NCBI RefSeq assembly: GCF_022201045.2
Contig: NC_068558.1
Coordinates: 11,437,501-11,501,500, forward strand
From: Citrus sinensis
Taxonomy: Eukaryota > Streptophyta > Magnoliopsida > Sapindales > Rutaceae
Reading direction: 5' to 3'
Length of the DNA stretch: 64,000 bases
In this document: one piece after another, positions 45,039 through 57,791 of the stretch
How positions within the stretch are numbered: position 1 is the stretch's first letter
Layout: every line of letters begins with the position of its first letter
The notes under the pieces: generated by a model
The model's input: only the letters and a program-made list of their open reading frames with translations
What the model was told of the DNA's origin: nothing
The model's database searches: none
Made by a program: the position numbers and the translations under genes

Positions 45039-45476
45039 ATGGCGAATTCCGTGAAGAGATTGGTGGAAGTATGCAGCAAAGAAGACGGGTTTCTGGGCTC
45101 ATACTTCGAGGCCAAACTAGTGCAGAGAGTCAGCAAAGACAAGTTCTTGGTGGAGTTCTTGACGCTGGTGTCGGAGGAGGAAGATGAGAATGAGAAGCTG
45201 AGGGAGGTGGTGGACGCGACGGAAGTGAGGCCCTGCCCACCAGAGATAGCGGTGGCCGAGTTCGACGTGATGGAGAAGGTGGATGCATACGACAGAGACG
45301 GGTGGTGGGTCGGAAGAGTTACTGGGAAAGAGTGCGGCGAAGATAAGTACTTTGTGCACTTTGACAGCACCGGAGATGAGTTTGTTTATCCTGGTCATTT
45401 GCTGAGAGTTCATCAAGAATGGGAGGACGGACCCTGGGTTCCCTCTCATGGTCGAAGCCATCAAGAACAGCATTGA
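45039..45476 (+). CDS. Small Agenet/Tudor-like domain protein
   Basis: Single exon, 145 aa, ATG in good context (AACAATGGCG). Two Agenet (plant Tudor-like) modules are visible. The first covers about residues 6-66: EVCSKEDGFLGSYFEAKLVQ, then KFLVEF and the linker EVRPCPPEI. The second covers about 72-136: FDVMEKVDAYDRDGWWVGRV, DKYFVHFDSTGDEFVYPGHL and LRVHQEWEDGPWV. In the family, paired Agenet modules bind modified histones or other partners, often as part of DUF724, FMRP-like or chromatin proteins. This protein consists of little besides the pair. It has no signal peptide or membrane segment. It converges with PEPC (430 bp between stop codons). Exact role unknown. Confidence 0.88.
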   Translation: MANSVKRLVEVCSKEDGFLGSYFEAKLVQRVSKDKFLVEFLTLVSEEEDENEKLREVVDATEVRPCPPEIAVAEFDVMEKVDAYDRDGWWVGRVTGKECGEDKYFVHFDSTGDEFVYPGHLLRVHQEWEDGPWVPSHGRSHQEQH

Positions 45477-45906
45477 TCCATTAATCATTCTTATTCTTTT
45501 TTATGTTTTTGAAATGTTCTTGAAAAATGCAATTCCTTTCTAATGAGGTAACTTGTAATGCAATTCTTCTTATTTAAGCTTTCAGGCATCTTCTAATAGA
45601 ACTGTTATTGATAGTTAAATTAGTAATAATCAAAGGGAAAATGAAAAAATATTATGAACACAAAATTATTAAAAGGCTCAAGGCCACTTTTTCTATTAAA
45701 GTATAAAAATATCAGTTCTATTGAGCTCGACACTATTGTTGCAAAAGTGAAGTAAACAATGCTGGCTCTTCTAGTATTCGAGCACAACCACCTTATCATA
45801 CAGATAGACGGGATCGTACAAATATTCCCGGGCATACAGTTATTGGGCATATTCTCTGTAGAAAGAAGAGTAAATAAAACAAAATAAAAGCACATGATCA
45901 TGCAGT

Positions 45907-48900
45907 TTAACCGGTGTTCTGCAAGCCAGCAGCAATACCTTTCATGGTCAAGATGAGGGTATCCTCCAAACCAGGGGCATACTCACTTGACAAATTCAGT
46001 TTCACCAGCTCATCGGCAGGTTTGACAGATTCTGATTCCATAATTTCCCTTGAGATATGCGGCCGCACCTTCACATGGTAGTTTGGATCACGGATCCGTT
46101 TCAGTGTGTAGGCCTGGCACACATTAAGAGTAGTGATATATGCATCACGAAGACGGAGTCTTTGCTTCAAGTAAGGGTCTCCTTCAAGAAGATCCTTGTG
46201 TCCAGCAATCTACAAATGTGAAAGAAAGAACCAGTTTTTTTCTTTTTTTTAGTAATGGGCAAAAAGAAAGAAACAAAATTAATTAAAAAAGACAACTTTT
46301 TTGGCTACGAATATAGACTAGCAAGGAAAACTTCATATCCCCCTATTACTAAGTAACAATCAGGCCTATACAAATAATGCAAAACTTTTGTTGTTTAGCT
46401 TGCCAAAAGCTGGAGAGAAACAAGACAGGACTTGAAATACTGATAAGGTTGGAATGTTCTAGCACTCTTTTCTTCAAAAGCTAAAAAATAACTCCACAGA
46501 AAAGATGGAGATTTGACGAGATCAAAGACCGGGTATGACTAAAAAGAGTGGTAATCAAGAAGTTAAAAGGTATTCCAGTAAAAGTTACCTGAAGAAGAAG
46601 GCCCTTGGTTTCTTCATAGTTGACTCTCAACTTCTCCCCAAATGACCACAAGTCTTTAGAAACAAGGAGCTGGTCATACAATGCGGCTATCTTATGGTTT
46701 CCCTTAGCAAACACCATTTCAACCAAATCAATAGTGACTCTAAAGAATGGCCAATTATTGTACATCTCCTGCAGCATGTGGAGATTCCTAATGTCCTTCT
46801 GAATGACATGTTTGAAAGCAGCCCCAAAACCAAGCCACACTGGAAGATGAAATCTGGTTTGCGTCCAGGCAAAGATCCAGGGGATTGCACGAAGAGATTC
46901 AATACCGCCACTTGGCTTTCGCTTGGATGGACGGCTTCCAATGTTCATACGCCCATACTCCAACTCTGGCGTAGCCTATGATCATATTCAGAATATGGTT
47001 ATTTAGTTCAATAGAAGCATGTGATTGATTTATACAGAAGGGAAAAAAATCTAGGAGTGTGGTTTGCTTACCAATCGGAAATATTCAACAAATCGAGGTT
47101 CTTTGAAGACAATGGAGCGGTATTCCTCTGTAGCAATAACTGCCATTTCATCCATCATCGCGCGCCATTCTGGTTTCGGTGAAATTGGGGGACGCATACC
47201 ATGCTCAAGTGTTGCAGCTGTGAAACGTTGAAGTGTTCTAAAGCACAAGTGTTCCTCCCCAAATGACTGCTCAATAACTTCACCTTGAACAGTAACACGC
47301 AGTGAGCCGTGAATTGTATCTGGTGGTTGAGACAATATGGCAAGATGGGTGGGACCACCTCCTCTTCCAACAGTTCCACCACGACCATGGAACATGGTTA
47401 GTTTTATACCATATTGCTTTGCTACCTTTATAAGCTCCTCTTGAGCCTTGTATAACTGCCAGGCAGCCGAGAATCGCCCAGCATCTTTACCAGAATCTGA
47501 GTACCCAATCATGACTTCTTGCTTACCATTGATCCGATTCCTGTACCAATCGACTGAAAAGAGTCGGGCCAGAGCAGCAGGTGCTGCCTCCAAATCTGCA
47601 AGCTTCTCAAAAAGTGGAACAACTCTAAGTGGTTGTTTCACATGGCATTCACGCTGTAGGAGTTCAACAGCCAGCACATCAGATGGTGCTGTTGCCATCG
47701 ATATGATGTATGCTCCAAAATTATCAGCTGGAAGTTCAGCTATGACATGAAATGTCTCCAAAACATCAGCAATTTCTTCAGTTTTAGGAAGGTCAGGGCC
47801 AAACAGTGGACGCTTGCCACTGAGTTCAGATAAAAGCCATTCCTGCCTCTTTTCTTCAGACCATTCTCGGTAGGAACCAATTTCCAGGTGCTTGGTAATG
47901 GCATCTATGACATCAGTATGACGATCAGACTCTTGCCTGATATCAAGCCTGACAAGTGAGAGTCCGAAGGTGGAGACTTGCCTCAAGAAATCAAGAAGGC
48001 TTCCATCAGCAATCGCTCGGTCACCGCAAGAGCAGAGTGACCTATAACAGAGTTCAAGAGGTTCCAAGAACTACATGAAATTTAAAGTTAATGAGTAGTT
48101 ATCAAGTTAAAAAGTTGTTTTATTGAAAGTGAATGAGAAAAAGATATTTCAAAAGATTATATAGAAACTCAAAATATCCAAATCAGCACTCGAGTATGAT
48201 CTTATAACAAGATGATTCACTAGTGTATTCCTACTAGTGACCTTCCAATAATTTATAGGGTGGAGCTATTTGCACTCTAAAAAATTACTTTGAACACACG
48301 AATTTTAATAAAATTGTTTACTACAAAAATACCCATGATGTGAATTACTATTAAGGATAATCTTTCATGAGCCAACATAATAAAATTACTTGGAACACTC
48401 ATCTTGCACACCCATTCAACTTATACTTATCTTCCCATAGACCCTAATTGTGGTTCAGCATCTTAACCAATACTAAGATGAATAATCGGCAAATCAATAT
48501 TTTGGAAGATTTTGACTGCAACAAGGTATTTGCGACCCTTTTGATTATTCAATATAATAATAGCTATAATAATTCTAGATGAAATTTATTGGCAATTAAT
48601 TGTTAAAGTTGTTTTGATGCCGCACATTGAGACTACGTGAGTAAAGAATCATACTCAAACACCTCATCGACATATCAACAGCTTCTGGTATGTGGCAGGC
48701 AAACAATCCAAGTTTTTTCTTATAAAAAGTCACACCAAATTAAACTCTAATGGCCTAATTAATCCATTCACAATTAGCATTTGTTTTGTTACTCTTCTTA
48801 ATGGGAAAAAAAATTAACACTCAAGAACCTAAATCACTTTGCAATGTTTGATTATCTTCGCCTGCAATGGGATGTTGAATAATTATAGGAATGTGGAGAG

Positions 48901-51900
48901 TAAATAAAGATTAAGAAGACGAAGAAGAAGAGAAGGAGAAGAAGAAGAAAGGTATTAGGTGCACTAAATAATTTTATGGCTATAAAGAGAAAAATAAAAT
49001 ATTTATTGCTAAAATTTAATTGAGGACTATTTTTGGTATTTACAAGGGTGTGTAGTGGAAAAATTAAAATATTAAAATTAATAAACGAGTGTGCAAAGAA
49101 ATAGAATATTCAGAATATAACTTAGAGTGCAAATAGCCCGACCCTCGTTTACAATAAAAGATTTTAGAAAAGAAAATGAAGCACACTAAAAAGATACCTG
49201 CTCAACATTGGTGAATACTGCTTCCTCTGGAATATCAGAGATTCCATGGGCTAATAGCTGACGAACACGTTCACGGGTTTGATACAGCTTATCCCTCACA
49301 TCACCAAGAATCACACGGTAGGGTTCATTTGGAGGAATTTGTTTCCAGAACTCTGGATCATGAATGAATCCAACAAGAATGTAACCACAAAGACAAATCA
49401 GTCAAATTCAAAACAGCAACCGGCCACTTGGGATTTTTAATTCAGAATAGAAAAATAAACAAAAACGAAGCACTTTACTCTGTTGCAGGTAGTGCTAAGT
49501 TTCACAACGTCAGCAGGATAATACATTTAGAATGCTAAGTGGATAAATATGTGAACAGTTGTCATAAAATCTTTGATTTCCAGTCATCAAAACTTGCTTT
49601 TTTCTTTGTTTTATTTTTTTAATTTTCATTATTATTACGTTACAAGTCCATTAAAGCCCAGCTTGGAAATCTACTCCACAGAAGGAGGGGTTCACTCATT
49701 CCTCACAACACACACTGGGGAGGCTTGAACCCTTGACCTCAATCACTAGGTAAGGAGATGACGACCACCATGCAAAAAAGATGATTGTCAGTCATCAAAA
49801 TTTTGTTTACCAAAATGCATCTTTTTTCCTTCAAACTTTGACAAATTCACATAAGAACACATAAAATATATGTTCAATAGCATATTTCAACCAATTGTAT
49901 ATGGTTCAAGGAAACCAACATTTAAGCAAAAAAAACATAATATGACCAAGAAACAGTATTTGTTATATCTGATGTCCACTTTAGAAGTGAACACATTTTC
50001 AAATCCTTTATATCCAAAGAAATAGAAAAACCTAGATAGAATTAAGGAGCATGAAAGCAAGTCCCTGTTGCAATTACCTATGTAGTGCTTTGCATCTTTC
50101 TTTGAGGATCTGTGAAGTACGTCAGCACGATGACGAAGCTCATCACTGCAACGCCACATGGACATCTGCAAGACAAATCAGAAAATGAGATGAACATATT
50201 GAAGACAGCATCTTGCATCAAGGATATGCTGGTTAAATGCATTGTTCATATGAAGCTCCTTGTAAAAACAGACATTAAGGCATCATGATCATTAAGTACC
50301 TCAAACATAAGATCCTCAATTTGGGAATAGTACAAGTTAGCAGCCATCATTCTAGCCAATAGGCAAACATCCCTAGTGACCTCAGGAGTTACCCTTGGAT
50401 TGCCTGCATTTAATAACAAGCAAATGTTAAACTTGGGGATAGAGAGTCGTAGAGAACTCAAATTTTAGTGACTGCCATTAAATAGTAAACCACTCAAATG
50501 AATGACACAAACAGAAATCAAGCAGCAATAGAAACAATTCTAACATAAGCCTATGATACCAACAGACAAGAAATTCAGCATTCAGATGTTTTTGGCTCCC
50601 TCCTATTAGTTTGAATAATTCATAATGTCAGTGATATCATACATATTTTCAATTGTAGAAAAGATCATACCATCACGATCACCACCCATCCAAGAAGAAA
50701 ACTGAATAAGTGGGGCATTGTACGGAACACGCTCATTGATCCCTATGTTTTTCAAAGCTGTGTCAACACGGCGCAAAAATTTAGGTACACCCTTCCAGAT
50801 TGTTTCATGGAAGTAGCTCATTCCGGCTCTCATTTCATCTTGCGGAGTTGGTTGGGTCCTTCGGATCTCATCTGTACGGAATGCAGCTTGAATCTAGACA
50901 AGAAATAAACATAGAGAAAAAAATTAATAAAATTAATAAAGCTATTAAGTCAGCATTTTACATCATTTTCTTTGAGAAAATTCCATGGTACAGATTATTA
51001 AAGGTCCATTAAGAAGAAAATTACTCCTACCAGAACAATTACAATTGCTGATACTGTAAGCATATTAAAGGCAAGAGTTTAGTCATCAGTACTTTAGTAT
51101 AAAAAATTTTACACCAATTTTTTACCAACCAAACAACCTCAGTATAAACGTTCAGTAACAATATTAGAATCCAAAGAAGAAGTTTGAAGACATGTTAACC
51201 AAGAAACTGAGATTCTACCTCTCGTTGAAGAGCCTCATCAAGCTCCTGCTTGTCATCAGGAGTAATATCTTTGGCATACAACTGTGCTAAACAATTACGA
51301 ATCCTGAAAATTTGAGATAGGCAGGAAAAAGAAGAGGTAAGTAAAAAAACCAAGCCATTCTCCAGAAGGACAGGAGCATTTTTCCCATACAAATTCATGA
51401 AGATCTTCAAATGAGAAGTAGAAGTCAATCTAACTTGTACATTCCAATACACTTAAATATCTGAATGATAATGTACAACTACTCCAAGAGTCAGAGAACA
51501 AACCTTGCATGTTTCTGAAGCAAAGATCTGCGGACTGATTGAGTAGGATGAGCAGTCAAGACCAGATCCACAGTTTGATTCTTCAGAGCATCAAAAATCT
51601 CCTCAGGAGACTTATTCAGCTCTCCCACAAGTCTCTTGAATGTTTCTTCAATGTCTGATTCCGTTGTTGCCGAGTTCTCATCAGCAAAATCACCCTTCTT
51701 CAACTTTTTGATCCTTCGACGGTGGGCAATCTGAAGCTCCTCGGCCAAGTTGGCCAAGTTAAGCATGTGGGAGAAAGCTTTGGCAATGACAATGGAGTCC
51801 CCTGGATCCAGACTTGTCAAGACATTTCCAAGCTCCTTAAATTTGCTGGGATCATTCTTTCCTTCATACTCAGCTGCAAGTTCATAACACTCTTGAACCT

Positions 51901-52591
51901 ACACAACCTTAACATCATTAGTCTGAGTAATTCAATCAGACAAACCATATCTTCTTTAAAATTATTTTATAAATCTTCCATATCAAAAGAGATATCCGAG
52001 GACCATTTGACCACAGGTCCATAGAGCCCCTTGAACACTCCAAATGTGGCTCTAAATCAATTCAAACAGCTCCAAGTTTGCAAACAAGAGCTTGCATTTT
52101 AAACCCAAACATTAAAACATTCAATCCATACCAACAACAAACACATTGACTTATCATCATAGACTGTGATTCTTACTGATCCTTTCAATCTGAACAAAAC
52201 TGCAATCTGGGATCAATTAAAACCTCCACTACCAAACCTTTTTTTTTTTTTTTAAAAAAAAAGTCATAAATCACGTCAGTCTCACACTTTTCACACTCCA
52301 AACCGTGAATCAATCAACAATCATTAAAAATATAAACTTTTGGTCACATGGGCAACAATGAAAGTCAACCATTAATCAAAAGAATAGATTGACAAAAGGT
52401 CAAAAGAGAAAATGACACACCGTTTCTTTGAGATCCTCTCCATGCAAATCCTGAAGAATATCAAGAAACCGATCCAAAAGAAGAGCATCGTACTCAATCA
52501 ACTTATCATCTTCACTCACTTTTCGAGGAACCAGAAGCCTCAGCTGCGCATCAATCGATGCCATCTTCTCTAAATTCCTATTCGCCGCCAT
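45907..52591 (-). CDS. PPC: Phosphoenolpyruvate carboxylase, plant-type, C3 form
   Basis: Ten exons (minus): 52591-52421, 51898-51504, 51303-51219, 50893-50671, 50403-50300, 50165-50078, 49352-49198, 48070-47072, 46975-46589, 46209-45907; 2910 nt, 969 aa, normal for the family. The enzyme carboxylates PEP with bicarbonate to oxaloacetate in the cytosol. Visible landmarks: N-terminal phosphorylation motif [11 protein letters not shown] (Ser12), [12 protein letters not shown] with His174, [30 protein letters not shown], the glycine loop [19 protein letters not shown], and the plant-type C-terminus QNTG. The C4 determinant position reads [15 protein letters not shown] with Ala776 (Ser in C4 enzymes), so this is a housekeeping or C3 isoform. 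All introns are GT..AG. Intron 6 holds a SINE and intron 7 a TIR element. A probable 5' UTR intron lies at 52626-52887. Confidence 0.97.
48257..49145. mobile_element. TIR element in PEPC intron 7, 889 bp
   Basis: The left end AGGGTGGAGCTATTTGCACT and the reverse complement of the right end, AGGGTCGGGCTATTTGCACT, match over about 24 bp with two or three differences. No transposase frame. A GAA-rich tract (48911-48950) lies inside. The target duplication is not clear. Same terminal family as 16951-17690. Confidence 0.8.
49597..49788 (-). mobile_element. tRNA-derived SINE in PEPC intron 6
   Basis: On the minus strand a box-B-like GGTTCAAGCCT (49721-49732) follows a box-A-like TGGTCGTCATCTCC (about 49756-49770) at tRNA spacing, and the plus-strand left end is T-rich (the A-rich tail). 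Direct repeats CAGTCATCAAAA flank it (49581-49592 and 49789-49800), continuing imperfectly (CTTG/TTTTG). Together these indicate a SINE retroposition in the same sense as PEPC. Confidence 0.75.
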
Positions 52592-53150
52592 TGTCCTTCA
52601 CTCTTCCTCCCAGCTCAGCTTCACTCTGCCCACAAAATAAAAATTCAAAACTTGACTCAACAGGCAGCCAAAAAATCACATTTTGATCACCACCCACACA
52701 ACAAAATCTTACAAAACAATGATTTGACAAGAAAAAGCCACGTGAAAATACTCTGAAATGCAAATTCATGAAAATCTAAAAACCTAGGCTCATATAAAAA
52801 CAGAAGGAAAAACACGCACACGGAGTTAAGAAATGGCGGATTATGAGAGGGACCCAGAAGACAGGATAAGTGCAAAAAAAATTGTACCTGAATCTAGGCA
52901 AACGAGATTAGAAGAAGAAAAGACAGAAAGTCGAATCTGAATTTTCAGAAAAGATAGTGAGGGTGAGGGGGGGGAGATGCAGAGAAGTGATGAAGAGAGA
53001 GTGATTTATATAGAGAGAAAGGAGTGCAAATAAAAAATTCTCTCTCCCTCTCCTTCTCTCTCTCTCTCTCTCTCTCTCTCGTTTTTTTTTTTTTTTTTGC
53101 CCTTTTACTTTTTTTAACTTCTCTCGAGAGGAGGCGAAATTTGTGCCCAA
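52592..53150 (-). promoter_or_regulatory. PEPC leader, 5' UTR intron and core promoter
   Basis: On the minus strand CTATATAAAT (53004-53013) is a good TATA box. A donor after TAGATTCAG (52887) and an acceptor after TTTTGTGGGCAG (52626) define a likely intron of about 260 bp within the 5' UTR. A (CT)n tract (53056-53080) and a T/A homopolymer (53082-53098) lie just upstream of the TATA box. All are assigned by sequence pattern only. Confidence 0.6.
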
Positions 53151-53339
53151 ATTGAGAGGTGATGACAGATGACTCGTGAGTTTATGTGAAGTAACTGCCC
53201 CTTTTTTTCATCTGGCTTTACTGTAGTTTCAAATACGAGGTAATGGAATATGCTGTAGGATGCTCCTGTCACTTCTCATTGGCCGAAACTGTTGTTGCTT
53301 TTTTTTTTTCTTTTAATTTTTTTTATAGTTTTCTTTCTT

Positions 53340-53718
53340 TTATTTTTTTAATATTGTTATACAAGATTGTTACTGGTATTATATCAGATATTACAATTAA
53401 TATTTATAAATAAATTATATGACTGAGACATTATATCAGATATTACAATTAATATTTACAAACAAATTATATAACTGAGATATTCGTCGTGGTACGTATT
53501 CTTTTAAAGCGCGACCTAAATTCTTTAAACCCTCTCTAATATTCGAGAGGTGTCCACTTCACTCATATTTCGTGAAGAATAGATTGATTCCACTTAATTA
53601 TTTGATAATCGAGAGAGAATTAAAACTAACCCTCATAATACTTTTATGGAAGCTCGAACCCTTACTCTTAATATTATAAGTACAAGAGTTCTCCCACTGA
53701 ACCAAAGTTCCATTGGTG
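53340..53718 (-). mobile_element. SINE, second copy of the 54984-55363 family
   Basis: Aligns with 54984-55363 over most of its length (shared 'atatcagatattacaattaa', 'ctcgaaccctta', 'actgaaccaaag'). Box B on the minus strand is GGTTCGAGCTT (53650-53660) and box A lies near 53690-53710. It contains an internal 55-60-bp duplication of the 'ttatatcagatattacaatt' block (53378-53480). T-rich sequence at the left is the A tail. Flanking duplication unclear. Confidence 0.7.
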
Positions 53719-54644
53719 CTTCTTCCTTTTAATGTTGCTTCAACAAAACGGTGACAAAATGTCAATAACTTGTTACGTGGGTTAGTTAGACACTTCTAAG
53801 ACTGGTCAGTGCAATAGTTGAAGCTCTCATACTATTATACTCTAATTGTAATATCAATGACAAAAAGAAGATTAGGTGATACTTCTGTTTCTCAGTTTTA
53901 AAATAAAGGATACGATTTTTTTCTGTAATTGTAAGAGTCTATGATTATATATGTACTTTAATTTTATTCGATTGGGTTGAACTTTGATATTTTAAGTTAA
54001 TTATACATTTAAGTAAATTTTAATTATACTGGCCTTTAATTGAATTTTAAAATAACGACAAAGTCACTGTCGAGCTAGGAATGAGGCCATAATTTCTTTT
54101 TACACCAAGCTAAAATTGTTTGTAGTGATCTAGTCAAGTTATTATTATTCACCGGATTAAAAAAAAATGTCAAACTTGTAGTCAAGGTATTACTCACCAC
54201 ATATTTTTAAAACCTCAACCTTAGTATAAGAAAATATTTTGAAAAGGAATATACGACGCATATCCCCTAAAACTTGTAAATGCGAAGAATGGTTATTTAG
54301 AATTAAATGTTTGATATAGCCATAATAAGTATTTTTTTATGTAAATTTTGTACTTTCTTAAAAGATTGGATCTCGTTGCGGTTAGTTATATACTTGTGTA
54401 AATATTCATTTAGTCTCTGTATTTTAAGTTAATTATTAGTTTAGTTATTAGAAAAATATCTCAAAACACCACATTTATTAATTATACTTTTCTTAACTTT
54501 TAGTTTTCTTATTTTTCTCAATTTTTACAGTAAGAACCTTTCAATAATCTTTAGGACATTAATAAAAAAAACATATTAATTTAAATTATTGATACGATTA
54601 ACCAATACATTGTATTTGCATCCATCTAAAAGATTATTGTAACT
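53719..54644. other. AT-rich intergenic DNA
   Basis: No gene or clear element. 54400-54500 contains phrases ('tttagtctctgtattttaa', 'atatctcaaaacacc') of the MITE family seen at 27570 and 61440. Confidence 0.4.
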
Positions 54645-54983
54645 TTGTTTGACACGACTCCACAATTCATATTTGCACGACTAGTTATGCACATCATCAG
54701 TTTTTCCTTTAAAATCCCTGGTGATTTTTCTAGGAATTTTCTAGCTAATGGGTTGAATTTTCAAGCAGGGTTTATGGCCTTAGGATCTTCCGCCAATTTA
54801 TTAGCATATACACATATATTTCCTAGAATACGTAAATCGTTAAAGAATGAAACTCCAATTGTCTTGGTTTATCAGTTACGTGGGCATCCAAAATTCCTAT
54901 ATGATCCAAGTAATGCCCTAATAATTAAAAGAACATGTTGCCCATTGAGCAAAAATATCCAATGGCGTGCTTTCACCTAACTT
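54645..54983 (+). other. Unidentified open frame of 111 codons
   Basis: An uninterrupted frame in AT-rich DNA with protein-like composition (SFKIPGDFSRNFLANGLNFQ, then AGFMALGSSANLLAYTHIF and QLRGHPKFLYDPSNAL). It opens with TTG; the first ATG is at 54687. I do not recognise the family. It ends at a TAA inside the target site of the adjacent SINE, so the SINE did not cut it off. It may be a gene or transposon remnant. Confidence 0.3.
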
Positions 54984-55363
54984 TTTTTTTTTTTTTTGAA
55001 GTCTGTTATATAGAGATGTTACTGAAATTATATCAGACATTACAATTAATATTTACAATCATACTATATAACTGGGACCACCGCCGTACATTGACACACT
55101 GAAGCACTTACTCATATATTTTAAACCTCTCTAATATTATTGACACACTGAAGTATTTGCTCATATATTTTAAACCCTCTTTAATATTCGAAGGGTGCCT
55201 ACTCCATTTACATTTCGTAAGGGAGAAACTGTCTCCACTCAATTATGTTGATAATTAAGGAAGTACTAAAATTAACTCTCATAAAACTCTTATGGAGGCT
55301 CGAACCCTTACACTCAATATTGTAAGTGCAAGGCTTCTCCCATTGGACCAAAGACCCATTGGT
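54984..55363 (-). mobile_element. tRNA-derived SINE, 380 bp, with 14-bp target duplication
   Basis: On the minus strand the head contains box A TTGGTCCAATGGGAG (about 55336-55352) and box B GGTTCGAGCCT (55297-55307) at tRNA spacing, and the other end is a poly(A) tail (poly-T on plus, 54984-54999). A perfect 14-bp direct repeat CTTTCACCTAACTT flanks it (54970-54983 and 55364-55377). An internal duplication 'attgacacactgaag' occurs at 55089 and 55139. This is a clear retroposon. Confidence 0.9.
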
Positions 55364-55377
55364 CTTTCACCTAACTT

Positions 55378-56322
55378 AAATAATTAACATTTTGCTTTTA
55401 GAATGCAGAGTATTGCTTTGACAAATAGTTATATTGTTTTTGGCATGTCATGGAAGTTTTTTTTATATATATAACAATTTATGTTAAAGAAAGAGCTGCT
55501 GTAGATAACGTCTACATATGATAATGCTTTTGAATTTTGAACATGTCGATAAGAAAAGATTGTTAGGAAAATTGCACCTTATAAATTATTTCAAGTGTTT
55601 TTTTTCAAAAGCATCAACAATCAATGATTTTTAACTACATTTTGTGTGTGTGTGTTTTTTTTTTCTAATTTTAAAGTTCTTCTTAAGAAAAAAAAAAGGT
55701 ATTAGGATTAGGGATGGAAAATGAAAACTTGGCTGCAGGGCTAGAGTGTATTATTATTAAGAAATAATATAAAATTTTAATCTAAAAAATGATTTTTTTA
55801 ACGTTGTGGAAATAAAATATTTTACAAAAAAATTGATTTTAGATTGAAGCTTTCTACACTTTTCTTTTCGATGTAAATAACCAAATAATTTAAAAGAAAT
55901 CCATCTCTCATCTTATTACGGAGGCTTATTTTAAAACTTTCATAATTTTTTTTAAATAATTGCTATAAAAACTGAAAGTGTCAATACAAGATTAATTAAC
56001 TTATAAATTAGATGATAGCAATGTGATTTTCCACCAATCTTTCAATTTAGAACGCAATTAATCCTAGAGTAAAACTCAGCTTTTAATTTACAGTCATTTA
56101 CTATACTGAAACTAAAGAGGAAAAAAAAAATACATAAGCGGCGTTCATAACAATCAATTATGCACATAAAACCTAAAATAGTTTAAGCTCTACAAGTAAC
56201 TATCTGCAATATAAAATATTAGTTGAAAAAGTAAAAAAAATGCTAAATAATAAACTAACATTCTCATTAATCAACAATTAACTTAGAAGAGTTGAAAAAA
56301 TGAGTATGCATTGAAAATTGAA

Positions 56323-56358
<36 letters not shown>

Positions 56359-57535
56359 TGTGAACAAATTAAGATTTTGAGGTTTTTCCATTTTGGAGAT
56401 TCAAAGGTTTATCAAATTACATGCTCCGCCCCTGGTTTTGGATGAAAAGCAAACGTATAAATAATTCATTATTAAACAATGTTTGTACATGTTATGGATA
56501 ATATATAATTAAGTGATTACTCAGAAATCTGGGGGATTGCGGAAGGTGACATGAACACTCTGATTGCCAATTAATTTTTCTGCTTCACATGAAGAAGTGA
56601 GTGGATTCTATAATTTGCAATTTAATATATAGGCATGTTGCTGTTGGGTATCGTGTCAGTATCAACTGTGACACATTATACGAATAATGCGCATAATTGA
56701 TCATCCTGCATGCTTGCATGTGATTCAATAAAGCTTTAATTAAATTTCTAGCTGTTTTAATTTGTTGAGTAGATTATGTAACAGATAAGAGATATTAAGC
56801 CGAAATATGATGAAGTCAACTGTATGATTGTATGATTTATGCCCTAATTAGGCTACCAACAATGTTATTCCTCCATGCTTCAAAAAATTAATCTTCATTT
56901 TTTAAATTAATTTTTACCTTATTCCATTCAGGAATGCTTCAGTGCTGTCCCGTTTTATTTAAAATAAAATAAAGAAATAAAGAGAATGGAGGTAAAGATT
57001 TTTTTAATAAAATTAATGCAATTACCAATCTCTTATCTTATCAAGTTAATATTTTATCGACTTTAAGAATGAGATAGAAAGATATCGGTCACCCCACCAA
57101 TTAATATTTTTAACATTTGATTTTTTTAATTGTTTCTGTGAAGCAACTGCTTATCAAAGCCTAATCCAGATTCGCGACTTGTTCAAAATAATTGAATCGT
57201 CGATAACGACACATGATTTTAGACATTAATTATTATTTGTTTGAATACCGAACATGGCTATAATTAATTACTTGATGAAAAACCTAAGAGAAGTTGTTTT
57301 AATTTATGAAAGGCATCACATTGAGTAAGACGTGTTATGTTACACGAGATGATGACTGATGAGTCATAATTGAGTTTTTATAACCTTCTTATGATCAAAG
57401 TGGGTGATGCATCACTATCCACGCCAGTTCTTATAGAAAATAATTGTTGAAAAACTAAGTGTCCGCGCAACGCATGTTTTGTGACTTATGAGTAAGATTA
57501 GTTTTCTGAGAACAAAATGCATTTATTATGATTAT
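55378..57535. other. AT-rich intergenic DNA
   Basis: No gene is supported. It includes a (GA)n microsatellite at 56328-56355. Isolated short frames lack family signatures. Confidence 0.5.
56328..56355. repeat. (GA)n microsatellite
   Basis: About 14 uninterrupted GA dinucleotides. Confidence 0.9.
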
Positions 57536-57791
57536 GAGTGCGTTTAGGATTGAGATTGAGCAACTGTATCTTAAAGCACTAAAATGTTTGGTAAACACTA
57601 ACGACTGTATTGTTGATATGATTTTTCACTTATATAATAAAAAATATATTATATCTTTAATAATTTTGTCAAAATTATTATTTAAAATTTATATTTACTA
57701 TATATTATTAACTTTTATTTGATAGTTACAGTTTTTTTTTCTACGGCAGCTGTAACTTTTAAGTTACAGCACCTCAATCTCAAACGCACCC
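57536..57791. mobile_element. MITE, 256 bp, GGTGCGTTT-type ends
   Basis: The left end GAGTGCGTTTAGGATTGAG and the reverse complement of the right end, GGGTGCGTTTGAGATTGAGG, are similar inverted termini. An internal palindrome (GTTACAG...CTGTAAC) is present. TAT flanks both sides (3 bp), fitting PIF/Harbinger-like elements. The open frame 57528-57722 lies across it and is not a gene. Confidence 0.7.

Noticed and set aside
45029..45488. Minus-strand frames over the Agenet gene
   Set aside because: Antisense shadows of a well-supported gene.
47448..47750. Plus-strand 100-codon frame
   Set aside because: Antisense to PEPC exon 8.
57528..57722. 64-codon plus frame
   Set aside because: Falls inside a MITE and consists mostly of AT-rich codons.
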